Below, piece by piece: positions 47,324 to 55,305 of a stretch of DNA of 64,000 nucleotides. Positions within the stretch are counted from its first letter, which is position 1; each line of letters opens with the position of its first letter. Under the pieces are notes generated by a model that was not told where the DNA came from, did no database searches, and saw only the letters and a list, made by a program, of their open reading frames with translations. Origin of the DNA: Campylobacter concisus (GTDB lineage: Bacteria > Campylobacterota > Campylobacteria > Campylobacterales > Campylobacteraceae); assembly GCF_902460845.1 (NCBI RefSeq), contig NZ_CABPVS010000003.1, positions 379,980-443,979 on the forward strand. The letters are read 5' to 3'. Made by a program: the position numbers and the translations under genes.

Positions 47324-48229
47324 ATGGGTATCAGTTTAAAAGAAAAATTCGAGCTTTGCCAAGCTTACGGCGAAACGCTAGAAACGATAGGCAAAGCCAT
47401 AGGCAAAGGCGGGGGAACGGTAAGCGGCGTCATAAACGGCAAATACGCTTCGTCTAAGGCCGAGCTTTACGAGACGGCGATCGAGGCGTATTTGGATAGG
47501 GTTTTGGCGGCAAACGCCGAAAAAAAAGAGGCTAAGACGCCTAAAAGCGAAGTTTGGCTAAGCACGGCGCAAGAAAAGATAAGAGATAGGATTTTTAAAA
47601 TGAATAGCTCTAATCTTAGTTTTTTCGAGCTAATTTTAGGCGAAAGCGGCATGGGAAAGACCTTTTTACTAGAAATGACGGCGCACGAGCTTGACGGAGT
47701 ATACGTCAAAGCTCGCAAAAGCCTAAGCGCAAGCGCATTTATGAGCCTACTTTTGCGAACTATCGGCGAAAAACCGAGCGGAAACATGGACGATAAATTA
47801 GAGCACTTTTGCGAGGCTATAACGCATAGCAAAAAAAGGCTAATAATCGTGGATGAAGCCGATTTGTTCGTAAAGGACAACGACTTAACGTTTGAGAAAA
47901 AATTTGAGCTTTTAAGAGAAATCTACGAATACGGTAAACGCTACAAACTAGGCATAGCGGTCATAGCAGTAGGTCTTGGGGTGCTTAAAAAACGCATAGA
48001 TAAGCTCGGCGGCTATTTGCAAAGCAGGCTTACTTATTCTCCAGAGATGGTTTTAAGCAGGGACGAGCTCATAAAAATCGGTCAAATGAACGGAATAGAA
48101 GGGGAAATAGCGGAGTTTTTAGCCGAAGGCGACAATGCAAGGCTATATGAAAAAACGTCGCTAAATTTGGCTTTGGGATACGAAGCTAAAGTGGCGGCCA
48201 ATCTAGTATATCAAACAAGGAGAGCGTGA
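47324..48229 (+). CDS. MuB-like transposition ATPase
   Basis: 301 residues. An N-terminal HTH domain (about 8-45, ETLETIGKAIGKGGGTVSGVINGK) is followed by an AAA+ domain with Walker A GESGMGKT at 106-113 and Walker B IIVDEAD (D177, E178). MuB binds target DNA and activates the transposase, giving target immunity. It follows the transposase by 11 nt with its own Shine-Dalgarno (AAAGGAG). Confidence 0.93.
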   Translation: MGISLKEKFELCQAYGETLETIGKAIGKGGGTVSGVINGKYASSKAELYETAIEAYLDRVLAANAEKKEAKTPKSEVWLSTAQEKIRDRIFKMNSSNLSFFELILGESGMGKTFLLEMTAHELDGVYVKARKSLSASAFMSLLLRTIGEKPSGNMDDKLEHFCEAITHSKKRLIIVDEADLFVKDNDLTFEKKFELLREIYEYGKRYKLGIAVIAVGLGVLKKRIDKLGGYLQSRLTYSPEMVLSRDELIKIGQMNGIEGEIAEFLAEGDNARLYEKTSLNLALGYEAKVAANLVYQTRRA

Positions 48230-48477
48230 TGGCGATAAATTTTCTTAAAAACGACGTAGCGGAGCGAACGCAAGCGGCGGGGCTAGTTAGGCTGGTGAGA
48301 GAATTTGAAGAGAAAGGATTTGAAATGAGAGTAAGTGCTAAAGGTGAACTATGGGGCATAAGGCGCGGAAGCATGATAAAGGGCCAAAAGGCGGACTACT
48401 CAAAGAGTATGTTTAAGCTAGTAGGCAAATATATCATACGAACCACCGACGGCAAAGTGATCGATACGGCAGCTTAA
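48229..48477 (+). CDS. Hypothetical early phage protein
   Basis: 82 residues from ATG 48229, overlapping the MuB stop by 1 nt and preceded by AAGGAG. Soluble, mixed charge, with AAGLVRLVREFEEKGFEMRVSAKGELWGIRRG. Not recognised. Position after MuB suggests a semi-early role. Confidence 0.7.
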   Translation: MAINFLKNDVAERTQAAGLVRLVREFEEKGFEMRVSAKGELWGIRRGSMIKGQKADYSKSMFKLVGKYIIRTTDGKVIDTAA

Positions 48478-48489
48478 ATTTGATTTTTC

Positions 48490-48509
48490 GGGAGCTCTGC
48501 GGAGCTTCC
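48490..48509 (+). terminator. Hairpin after the transposition genes
   Basis: GGGAGCTC pairs with GAGCTTCC (8 bp including one G-T pair) around a TGCG tetraloop, 12 nt after the previous stop. No T tract follows on either side, so it may be an RNA stability or attenuation element instead of an intrinsic terminator. Confidence 0.45.
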
Positions 48510-48541
48510 TATAAAGTTAAATTTTTAAGAAAGGAGAATAG

Positions 48542-48883
48542 ATGAAAACAGCGAGATTAGTGTTTGTTTCTACTCCCTACTCAAGCATAGAGTGCAAAGA
48601 TCGGGACAGAAACTACTACGCTAAGCAAATAGCACAGCAGGCTTGCGCTATCGTCAGAGCTAACGGCTACGAGCCTATCTCGCCCGTACTTGCGTGGATG
48701 GATATATATAGCGAGCTTGAGCGTGAAAGAGTAATGAAAAACTGCGAAGAACTGCTTAGAGTGTGCAGCTACTACTACAGCCATTCGTGTAAGTGGAGCG
48801 ATAAGAGTACAGGCATGGCACAAGAGGCGGCGTGGGCTAAAGAATACGGCCTAAGCGAGCTTAAATTTAGTTTGTTCGAGTGA
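48542..48883 (+). CDS. DUF4406-like / nucleoside deoxyribosyltransferase-fold protein
   Basis: 113 residues. ARLVFVSTPYSS at the N-terminus, AKQIAQQACAIVRANGYEPISPVLAWMD, and TGMAQEAAWAKEYG resemble the nucleoside 2-deoxyribosyltransferase-like fold (DUF4406 and relatives), with the FVSTPYS loop and a Gly-x-x-x-Glu segment at the usual place. A role in nucleotide handling is inference. Preceded by AAGGAG. Confidence 0.55.
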   Translation: MKTARLVFVSTPYSSIECKDRDRNYYAKQIAQQACAIVRANGYEPISPVLAWMDIYSELERERVMKNCEELLRVCSYYYSHSCKWSDKSTGMAQEAAWAKEYGLSELKFSLFE

Positions 48884-48918
48884 TAGGGCTAATAAAAATT
48901 TTTAATGAGGAGTAAAAG

Positions 48919-49407
48919 ATGCAAATAAATAGTTTTAGCGACGTAGACGTCGCTTTAAAAAGACTATGCGAAGTAAGCGTAGGTATAGAAAAGATCAACG
49001 GCGAAGTAACGCTTGAGTGCAACCGTATAAAAGAAGCTAGGAAGAGCGAAGTTGAAAGACTTGAGAGTGAAAAAAGCTTTTTAGAACAGCAAATCACACT
49101 ATTTTGCGAGGACAATAAGGCCGAATTTGCCGAAAAACGCTCGAAGGAATTTACATTCGGCGAGATCGGATACCGTATAAGTAAGAGTGTAAGAATACCT
49201 AATGTAAAAGCCAAACTTGAAAGTTTGTTAAGCTCAATAAAGGCATTTGGATTAGGCAAAGAGTGCATTATATATGAAGAAAAGCCTAACAAGGAAGCAC
49301 TTGCGGAGCTAAAAGACGAGGATTTAGTAAAACTTGGTCTTAAAAGAGTAGTGAAAGATAATTTTAGGATAGTACCTAAGATAGAGAGCCTGGAGATAGG
49401 AAAATGA
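48919..49407 (+). CDS. Gam-like host-nuclease inhibitor
   Basis: 162 residues. A long helical coiled coil (about 10-75, VEKINGEVTLECNRIKEAR..VERLESEKSFLEQQI) is followed by FAEKRSKEFTFGEIGYR and KKP-like EKPNKEALAELKDEDLVKLGLKRV, typical of Mu Gam, a Ku-like protein that binds DNA ends and blocks exonucleases. The position downstream of MuB matches Mu. Confidence 0.88.
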   Translation: MQINSFSDVDVALKRLCEVSVGIEKINGEVTLECNRIKEARKSEVERLESEKSFLEQQITLFCEDNKAEFAEKRSKEFTFGEIGYRISKSVRIPNVKAKLESLLSSIKAFGLGKECIIYEEKPNKEALAELKDEDLVKLGLKRVVKDNFRIVPKIESLEIGK

Positions 49408-49532
49408 ACGGGATAAAGAGCTATTTTCAAATTTATTGGAGTGAATATAAAAAGTTAAAAGATAGCAAAAATAGGCTTTTGCCTAGGTTTGTAAGACGAG
49501 AAAAATTAAGAATTTGTGTTAAAGGGCTTTAG
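49404..49532 (+). CDS. Small basic phage protein
   Basis: 42 codons, ATG overlapping the Gam stop (ATGA) and AGG at 49398-49400 upstream. Basic with aromatic residues near the start (SYFQIYWSEYKKLK). Not recognised. The coupling with gam and the immediately following gene support it as real. Confidence 0.5.
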   Translation: MNGIKSYFQIYWSEYKKLKDSKNRLLPRFVRREKLRICVKGL

Positions 49533-49534
49533 AG

Positions 49535-49789
49535 ATGCTAAGTTTTTTAATATGGGGGCTAATTTTAAACATTTATGCTTTTATCGTAACTCTCATTGCT
49601 ACTAGGATAGTAATCCCTAAATCTGAACGAAAAAGAGATTCTAAAAATATAGTTACAGCAGCGATAATTGTAATGCTAGTTCCTTACATGATGATGGCCT
49701 TATGTCTATATGCCATGATAATCCTAGCAGTTTGTAAATTTGACTATGAAGAGTTGAAGAAATTTAAAGAGAGGGCAAAAGCCCTTTAA
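49535..49789 (+). CDS. Small two-helix membrane protein
   Basis: 84 residues with hydrophobic segments at about 2-27 and 42-70 and a basic loop between (PKSERKRDSKN). Starts 2 nt after the previous stop. No family recognised. It could be involved in superinfection control or lysis timing, but nothing in the sequence shows this. Its stop codon lies in the stem of a strong hairpin. Confidence 0.65.
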   Translation: MLSFLIWGLILNIYAFIVTLIATRIVIPKSERKRDSKNIVTAAIIVMLVPYMMMALCLYAMIILAVCKFDYEELKKFKERAKAL

Positions 49790-49822
49790 AGAGCGTTTTA
49801 AACCACTTTAACGCTCTTTAAA
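49785..49822 (+). other. Strong 13-bp hairpin before the methyltransferase gene
   Basis: TTTAAAGAGCGTT (49785-49797) and AACGCTCTTTAAA (49810-49822) are perfect inverted repeats with a 12-nt loop, covering the stop of the membrane protein. No T run follows, so a processing site, attenuator or operator is possible. Confidence 0.6.
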
Positions 49823-49845
49823 AGGTTTAATTTTAAGGAAAATAA

Positions 49846-50487
49846 TTGAGAATTCTAAATTTATTCGCAGGTCTTGGCGGAAACCGAAGACTGTGGGATA
49901 ACGTAACTGACATAAGAGTAACGGCCGTCGAGCTTGACGAAGCCGTAGCGCACGCTTACGCTTTTCGTTATCCAAATGATGAGATTGTTATTGCCGATGC
50001 GTACGATTATGCAGCAAAGCATTACGACGAGTTTGATTTTATATGGGCATCGCCGCCGTGCCAAACGCATTCAAAACTAAATTTCGGTAATGTTAGATGG
50101 AAGAATTCAAGAAAATTACCTGACTTTAATCTATACTCTTTGATAGCATATCTTCAAAAAAGATGTCAGACAAGGTGGGTGGTCGAAAATGTAATACCTT
50201 TTTATACGCCCCTTATAGCTCCTAATGTTTTACTCGGTAGGCACTATTTTTGGTGCAATTTTCATATTGCTAAAAAAGATTTTAAGCCTAAGGTTGCCAT
50301 AGCGGACGTTAAACTAGGCGATTTTAAAGACTTTGATATAACGGCTTTTAAGGACATAAAAAATAAGCGCCAAATACTGCGAAATGAGGTTAATTATGAG
50401 CTTGGAGAATATGTTTTTAAGTGCGCAATAAATAATGAAACAAAAATCCAAAAAGAACCCGACCTAGGATTATTTAATGACAACTAA
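49846..50487 (+). CDS. Minimal C5-cytosine DNA methyltransferase-like protein
   Basis: 213 residues from TTG 49846 with AAGGA upstream. Motif I LNLFAGLGGNRRLW, an acidic VELDEA loop, catalytic PPC in WASPPCQTHSK, and motif VI VVENV are present. The target recognition domain is nearly absent, and the late motifs QxRxR and GNSV are not seen, so it is much shorter than M.HhaI (about 327). It may protect phage DNA from host restriction, or act on a non-standard target. The end overlaps the next gene by 11 nt. Confidence 0.78.
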   Translation: MRILNLFAGLGGNRRLWDNVTDIRVTAVELDEAVAHAYAFRYPNDEIVIADAYDYAAKHYDEFDFIWASPPCQTHSKLNFGNVRWKNSRKLPDFNLYSLIAYLQKRCQTRWVVENVIPFYTPLIAPNVLLGRHYFWCNFHIAKKDFKPKVAIADVKLGDFKDFDITAFKDIKNKRQILRNEVNYELGEYVFKCAINNETKIQKEPDLGLFNDN

Positions 50488-50680
50488 ACAAAAAAATCAC
50501 CTTGATAATCTACACGCAAAAAAGAGAGAATCGTATCAAGCTAAACTTAATAATGTTCTAAGCTACGATCTTAGTTTTTACCGCTTTAAAAACGGAAAGC
50601 TAAACGTATCAAAACTAGCTAGGTGTAGTGGTTTAAGCCGTGGATTTTTAGAAAAACATTTATGGTTTAGAGGCTTATAA
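50477..50680 (+). CDS. Small HTH-like phage protein
   Basis: 67 residues, basic. NVSKLARCSGLSRGFLEKHLW could be a helix-turn-helix at about 43-63. Start overlaps the methyltransferase end and is 1 nt from GemA downstream. It is a candidate late regulator only by position. Confidence 0.55.
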   Translation: MTTKQKNHLDNLHAKKRESYQAKLNNVLSYDLSFYRFKNGKLNVSKLARCSGLSRGFLEKHLWFRGL

Positions 50681-50681
50681 A

Positions 50682-51080
50682 ATGAGCAAAAAAGAAGAAA
50701 TTTATAGAAAGCAGCTTTTGGCGATCATCCATACGCACCCGTTTTATAAACACGCAAAACAAAATGACGCATGGGAAGAATTTTTAAGCGCTTGGGACGT
50801 AAAAAGCTGCGCGCAGTTAAAAGTAAAAGAGCTTATAAATTTAATAGCCGTTATGGACGGTAAAGATAATCCAAAGTCCAGCACAGCAGAGTTTGCAACG
50901 CAAAGTCAAATATATGCCATAAAATCTCTTTGGCAAAGAGTAGCTAATGATAAAAGCGACAAAGCCTTGCTATTTTTCATAAAGCGGATAACTAAAAATT
51001 TATACCTAAAAATAGAGTATATAAAAAAGAGAGAGGCCTCAAAAATACTTATAGTTTTAAAGAAGATGGAGAATAAATAA
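50682..51080 (+). CDS. GemA-like protein (Mu gp16, DUF1018)
   Basis: 132 residues. EEIYRKQLLAIIHTHPFYK, WEEFLSAWDVKSCAQLKVKELINLIAVM, and ATQSQIYAIKSLWQRVA follow the GemA/gp16 pattern, a Mu protein that affects host gene expression and DNA supercoiling. Positions between the early and late genes agree. Confidence 0.8.
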   Translation: MSKKEEIYRKQLLAIIHTHPFYKHAKQNDAWEEFLSAWDVKSCAQLKVKELINLIAVMDGKDNPKSSTAEFATQSQIYAIKSLWQRVANDKSDKALLFFIKRITKNLYLKIEYIKKREASKILIVLKKMENK

Positions 51081-51081
51081 A

Positions 51082-51267
51082 ATGCTTTGTCCTAAATGCG
51101 CATGCGAAAAAACGAGCGTTTTAAAAACGATTAAGGGACTAAAAAACATAAGAATGAGAAGATGCGAGGGTTGCGGATATAGCTGGATGACCGAAGAAAA
51201 GCCAATAAAAGATAAAGAACTAATAGAATACGCCGAATATATAGAGCGTATCGAAGGTAAAAAATGA
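51082..51267 (+). CDS. Zinc-ribbon phage protein
   Basis: 61 residues. CPKC at residues 3-6 and CEGCG near 29-33 form a four-cysteine zinc ribbon, then a charged helix. Comparable small zinc ribbons act in transcription or bind nucleic acids. The function is unknown. Overlaps the MuF gene by 4 nt. Confidence 0.65.
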   Translation: MLCPKCACEKTSVLKTIKGLKNIRMRRCEGCGYSWMTEEKPIKDKELIEYAEYIERIEGKK

Positions 51268-52478
51268 GATTTTTAAAAGCTTTAACTAGATACAAGATAC
51301 TAAAATCAAGCGACGATATAGAGTTTTTGCTACAAAACTACACCGCTGCGCAGATAGAAAAACTAGAAACCATAACAGCCGAAATTTTAGCTATTAGCAC
51401 CGAAAATACGGACAAAGAAACCCTAAAGAAGCTACTTTTAAACAAAGCCAAAAGCGCAAACATAGACGTACTGCCTAGCGATCTTGAAAATTTATATATC
51501 ATCTTATCCAAAAGAGCTCTAAAAAAAGTGGCTGAAAGTATGAATAAAACTCTAGCGTTCGTTTTTGACGAGATAGACGCGGATGCGGTGGATGCGATGA
51601 GAAAGAGCTTTTATTGGATGGGCAAAGAGTATAACGAAAATCTGCAAAACAGGCTAAAAGATAAGATCGAGGGCGTTTTTAAAGGCGAGATAGAGCTTGA
51701 TGAGATCGGCGCGGAGTTAAAAAGAGAATTTGGCTCTATAATAAGCGCGGACGAGAGCTATTTTAAAGGCGTGAGCGATCATATAGCATTGCAGGCTAGA
51801 AACGTCGCTACCGTTACGCAAGGGGCAAAATACGGCGTAAAATATTATAAAATTTTAGCTATTATGGACGCTAGGACGACGCAAATTTGCCGCTCGATGC
51901 ACGGACGAATAATCTCCGCGACTCACCTTGAAGCGCAAGCCGAGAGGATACTAAACGCAAATAGCCTAGCTAGCAAAAAAGCGGCCGCAGCGTGGAAAAG
52001 CGACGCGTATCTAGGTAAAAGCGATAAGATGGATAGTAATTTCGGGCTTCCACCTTATCACTTTCGCTGCCGCACGGAAGCCATACCGGTGTGGGTCGAC
52101 GAAGAAGAGATAGATGGCGTAAAGATGAGAAATACGCAACCGCTTTACGAAAATGAGATTATAAAACATATAGATAAAATGGGTGTTGAGAGATATGCAA
52201 ACAAAAAGACTTACAATCACTCTGTAAGTTCATCAAAAAGAAACGTAAGCCCAGCAGATACTATAAAAGCACTCAACTCTATCTTAAAGATAGCTCCACA
52301 CAGAGGACATGCAAACAGAAGCGTAGCTGTAAGCCAAAACGGCTATTTTATGGTATTTGATGGTGATTATTTATATAATATATTTAAACCGAGTGATAAT
52401 CTGGAAAGATATTTTAAAAGAAGCGCGGTTTTAGATAAAGCGGAGATTATAAAATGGAAATTTGCAATATTTGCCTAG
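51264..52478 (+). CDS. MuF/SPP1 gp7-type head protein with C-terminal toxin-like extension
   Basis: 404 residues. The helical N-terminal part and the MuF core (VATVTQGAKYGVKYYKILAIMDARTTQICRSMHG to PPYHFRCRTEAIPVW, ending about residue 279) form a minor head protein that is ejected with DNA in related phages. About 125 residues follow with no role in that fold: a linker, then HRGHANRSVAVSQNGYFMVF and an aromatic, beta-rich end with several His, Arg and Ser. The extension is A+T-richer than the core. It resembles variable C-terminal toxin domains fused to MuF proteins (PBECR-type nucleases), but I cannot assign the fold. Confidence 0.85.
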   Translation: MRFLKALTRYKILKSSDDIEFLLQNYTAAQIEKLETITAEILAISTENTDKETLKKLLLNKAKSANIDVLPSDLENLYIILSKRALKKVAESMNKTLAFVFDEIDADAVDAMRKSFYWMGKEYNENLQNRLKDKIEGVFKGEIELDEIGAELKREFGSIISADESYFKGVSDHIALQARNVATVTQGAKYGVKYYKILAIMDARTTQICRSMHGRIISATHLEAQAERILNANSLASKKAAAAWKSDAYLGKSDKMDSNFGLPPYHFRCRTEAIPVWVDEEEIDGVKMRNTQPLYENEIIKHIDKMGVERYANKKTYNHSVSSSKRNVSPADTIKALNSILKIAPHRGHANRSVAVSQNGYFMVFDGDYLYNIFKPSDNLERYFKRSAVLDKAEIIKWKFAIFA

Positions 52479-52771
52479 GTAACGGCTGGACGATAGAGAG
52501 CGCTAAAAACGCCAGTTTGGGTAAAGGTATGGAGATTGAAATTTTTGCTCAATTTGAAGTGCTTAATGATGATATTACCTGGATTTATGACATTGTCCTC
52601 CCAAGCGATAAGGCTATAAGTGAATGTAAAAAGATCGCTATGTTTAATAAAACTTGCAAATTCGTCGTTTACGATCTTGATAAAAATGGCGACAATTGGA
52701 TAAAAAAAGAGAGTTTTAGCGGTACTTTTATAGACGCATTAGAATACATAAAAGAAAATTTCAAAGTATAA
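52454..52771 (+). CDS. Small acidic protein paired with the MuF extension (candidate immunity protein)
   Basis: 105 residues, acidic. The ATG at 52454 lies inside the MuF gene (25-nt overlap) with GGAG 8 nt upstream. No family recognised. Size, charge and tight 3' coupling to a toxin-like domain fit a cognate immunity protein. Other options are a head completion protein. Confidence 0.7.
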   Translation: MEICNICLGNGWTIESAKNASLGKGMEIEIFAQFEVLNDDITWIYDIVLPSDKAISECKKIAMFNKTCKFVVYDLDKNGDNWIKKESFSGTFIDALEYIKENFKV

Positions 52772-52772
52772 A

Positions 52773-53201
52773 ATGAAAAATATCGACAAATATTTAAAAG
52801 ACTTCCTTTTTAGAGTGGGTTCGGGCGTAGCGCAGGTCGCCAAAGAAAAAACAGCACCTATAAGAACAGGCAATCTCAAAAGAGATATAAGGGTATTTGA
52901 GGCAAACGCTAGTGAAGTGAAAATAGGAAATACCTTAAAAATAAAATATGCCAAATATGTCCATAGTGGTACAAGAGCTTATACTATCAAACCCAGAAAT
53001 AAAAAAGCTTTAGCCAATAAAAAGGCGGGATTATTTTTTGGTAAAAAGGTAAAACACCCCGGCATAAAGGCAAATCCATATCTGTTAAACGCTTGGAATA
53101 TCTACAAAAACGGCGGCTTGAAACGCGCTAGCGACGAGCTAGCGCAAAATGTAGGTAAAGAGATAGTAAAAGAGATAAAAGTGATTTTAAAAAATCAATA
53201 A
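52773..53201 (+). CDS. HK97 gp10-like tail/head completion protein
   Basis: 142 residues. TAPIRTGNLKRDIRVF, YAKYVHSGTRAYTIKPR, and HPGIKANPYLLNAW are typical of the HK97 gp10 family, which helps join tail to head. It follows the candidate immunity gene by 1 nt. Confidence 0.8.
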   Translation: MKNIDKYLKDFLFRVGSGVAQVAKEKTAPIRTGNLKRDIRVFEANASEVKIGNTLKIKYAKYVHSGTRAYTIKPRNKKALANKKAGLFFGKKVKHPGIKANPYLLNAWNIYKNGGLKRASDELAQNVGKEIVKEIKVILKNQ

Positions 53202-53208
53202 AACATAG

Positions 53209-53691
53209 TTACTCTGTCGCATCTCCAACAAAAAGACTTTGTTTGATATACTCGCCTTCAAAATTTTGTCTACTATCTATAAGATTATGAATTTCAACCA
53301 AATCTAACCATTTCGGTGCAGGTGCAGGCAGTATTTTTAAATCCTCAAGCTCCTTGTTTGCGCTTTTAAGCATAACCCCGCGATGCGTTATGGCCTTTCC
53401 GTTTATCGCATAAACATCAAAACCCCCGAATTTATTCGTCGCGGTATCGTCTACGACGTAAACTCCGCCCTGCGTATGATCGCCCCCCGCTTCAAAACAT
53501 TTTATAAACAAATAGCCCTTATATTGCGTGTGGGCACACCTTACTGGGTTGTATTTTTTGTAATAAAATATATACATATTTGTAAGAAGTTCTTCGTATT
53601 TTTCTATATCTGCCTTAATATTTTCATCTTTGCTTTCACATCCGCAAAATACAAACATACCCATAAGTAAAATAACCAAAAACCTTTTCAT
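53209..53691 (-). CDS. Prophage lipoprotein (moron)
   Basis: 160 residues from ATG 53691 (GGAG 11-14 nt upstream); a TTG at 53712 is less likely. A signal segment (KRFLVILLMGMFVFCGC) ends in a lipobox-like VFCGC, so the mature protein would be lipid-anchored at C16 or C18. The remainder has no recognised domain; YKGYLFIKCFEAGGDHTQGGVYVVDD is beta-rich. It is antisense to the flanking plus-strand genes and has its own -10. This suggests expression in the lysogen, for example in superinfection exclusion. Confidence 0.75.
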   Translation of the reverse strand: MKRFLVILLMGMFVFCGCESKDENIKADIEKYEELLTNMYIFYYKKYNPVRCAHTQYKGYLFIKCFEAGGDHTQGGVYVVDDTATNKFGGFDVYAINGKAITHRGVMLKSANKELEDLKILPAPAPKWLDLVEIHNLIDSRQNFEGEYIKQSLFVGDATE

Positions 53692-53737
53692 GCCACCCCT
53701 CTCCTTTGTCAAGTAAGCTTATTTTGGTTTAAAAAAA

Positions 53738-53743
53738 ATTATA
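53738..53743 (-). promoter_or_regulatory. Promoter of the lipoprotein gene
   Basis: TATAAT in the context TTGATATAAT on the minus strand, 46 nt before the ATG at 53691 and in the short gap after the terminase stop. Confidence 0.6.
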
Positions 53744-53751
53744 TCAAATTT

Positions 53752-55305
53752 TTAAATAATATACGCCTTGCCTCTTTTGTCCCTTACCTTTTCAAAGTAA
53801 CTAAGCGCCAAAGCTAACGCCCAAAAGCGGTCGGCGTGGCCGTGTTCGTTGCGGTCGCTGTCGTAAATAAAGCTTTTAGCGCCCGCTTTTCGCTTTATAG
53901 CGTGAAGATCGGCTATTAATGCCGGGTCGTTTGGGATGATTATGCTTTTATCTTCAAAGTGTTTTTTTAAATTTAAAGCCATAGCCTCTTTGCTACTTTG
54001 CGTAAAATAGACCCCTTGCACCCTTGAAGGAAAGCGCCTTTTTACCTTTTCGGCTACGCTCATACCGATACCCGTTTTATCTATCTTTTGCATAGCCAAA
54101 GGGTTTAGGCGCAAAAAGTCTATGAGTAAATTTTCTTGCGCTTCAAAGCTTGCTTTGGCGATAACGTCTAGCACGCTTAGCTTCTTTACGCCGCCTTCGT
54201 CGTATACGGCTATATGAGCCGATCTATCTTTCGTGCGACCCACGTCAAATCCCGCGTATTGCGGGACGCTTTTGGCGGGGAGTGCCGGCGCATAGTCTTT
54301 TATACAACTTTTTATAAGCTCCACGCTTAAAAGCGCGTTTTCGTCGTCTATGAATTGGCACTCATACGCGCTCGCCCACGTATCGGCGTCAAAAAGATCG
54401 CGCATAGTTTCAAGATCGAAATTTAGACCGTCCTCGATAGCTCTATAAATATCTACTCTATGCCTTGAAAACATATAGTATTTTGTTTCGTTGTCGAATA
54501 GCTCGTGAAATAGCGAATTCTCTTCAAACGGCGTAGATAGGATAGTGAGGCGACCCGCTACCGCGCCGATTGAGGGCACGAAAGCATGCCAGATTCGCTT
54601 TTGATTTGGATACCAAGCGAACTCATCCATCCAAATATCGCCCGTAAAACCTTGCACCGTACGGAAGTTATGAGCCATAACCCTAATCGTAGCGCCGCTA
54701 TCTAGGCTCTTTTCGTATTCGCTATTTTTAGCAAAAAGTATGCCGAATTTCTCGGCCCATCCGTCTAGGTAGTTCATTAAAATCCTAGCTTGCTCTTCGC
54801 TCGCGCTCAAAAACAGCTGATTACGACCCGCAACGGCTCCAAGCAGCGCATCAAGGCTCGAGGCGTATGAAAAACCTATTTGGCGGGATTTTAGCACGAT
54901 ACGAAACTGAGACGTGTCATTGATAAAATCTTTTTGATAACCGTAAAGCCCGCCCTCATCCATAGCTTTAGCCTTTAGGCTTTCATAGTCTGCGTTCATT
55001 ATGGTGGTAGGCTTTTTCTTATTTTTTACCTTCGCCTCTTTCGCCTTTTGACCTTCAAGGCGAGATAAAGATGCGGAGAGCATCGCTATTTGTTTTGCTT
55101 TACTGTCGCTGCTTTTGCCTTTGCTAAGCTCTGCGATTTGAGCTTTTAAATTTTGAGAGGTTAGGCGGCCTTGTTTATCCTCTTTGCCTTTCCAACGCGA
55201 CAGAGTAGATACGTCGATCTTGTATTCTTTACTAATTTCAGACAACGAGTATCCAGAGGAGATTAAATTTAAAACGAGTTCTTTCGTCTGCTTAGAATAC
55301 GCCAT
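53752..55305 (-). CDS. Terminase large subunit with N-terminal HTH (Mu gp28-like)
   Basis: 517 residues. An N-terminal HTH (about 1-45, TKELVLNLISSGYSLSEISKEYKIDVSTLSRWKG) and charged linker resemble a small-subunit-type DNA-binding part. The ATPase follows from about 120 (FRIVLKSRQIGFSYASSLDALLGA; Walker B WMDEFAW), then the nuclease (AGFDVGRTKDRSA). It packages DNA into the head. It is on the minus strand with the portal and connector genes, opposite to the rest of the late genes. Confidence 0.9.
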   Translation of the reverse strand: MAYSKQTKELVLNLISSGYSLSEISKEYKIDVSTLSRWKGKEDKQGRLTSQNLKAQIAELSKGKSSDSKAKQIAMLSASLSRLEGQKAKEAKVKNKKKPTTIMNADYESLKAKAMDEGGLYGYQKDFINDTSQFRIVLKSRQIGFSYASSLDALLGAVAGRNQLFLSASEEQARILMNYLDGWAEKFGILFAKNSEYEKSLDSGATIRVMAHNFRTVQGFTGDIWMDEFAWYPNQKRIWHAFVPSIGAVAGRLTILSTPFEENSLFHELFDNETKYYMFSRHRVDIYRAIEDGLNFDLETMRDLFDADTWASAYECQFIDDENALLSVELIKSCIKDYAPALPAKSVPQYAGFDVGRTKDRSAHIAVYDEGGVKKLSVLDVIAKASFEAQENLLIDFLRLNPLAMQKIDKTGIGMSVAEKVKRRFPSRVQGVYFTQSSKEAMALNLKKHFEDKSIIIPNDPALIADLHAIKRKAGAKSFIYDSDRNEHGHADRFWALALALSYFEKVRDKRGKAYII

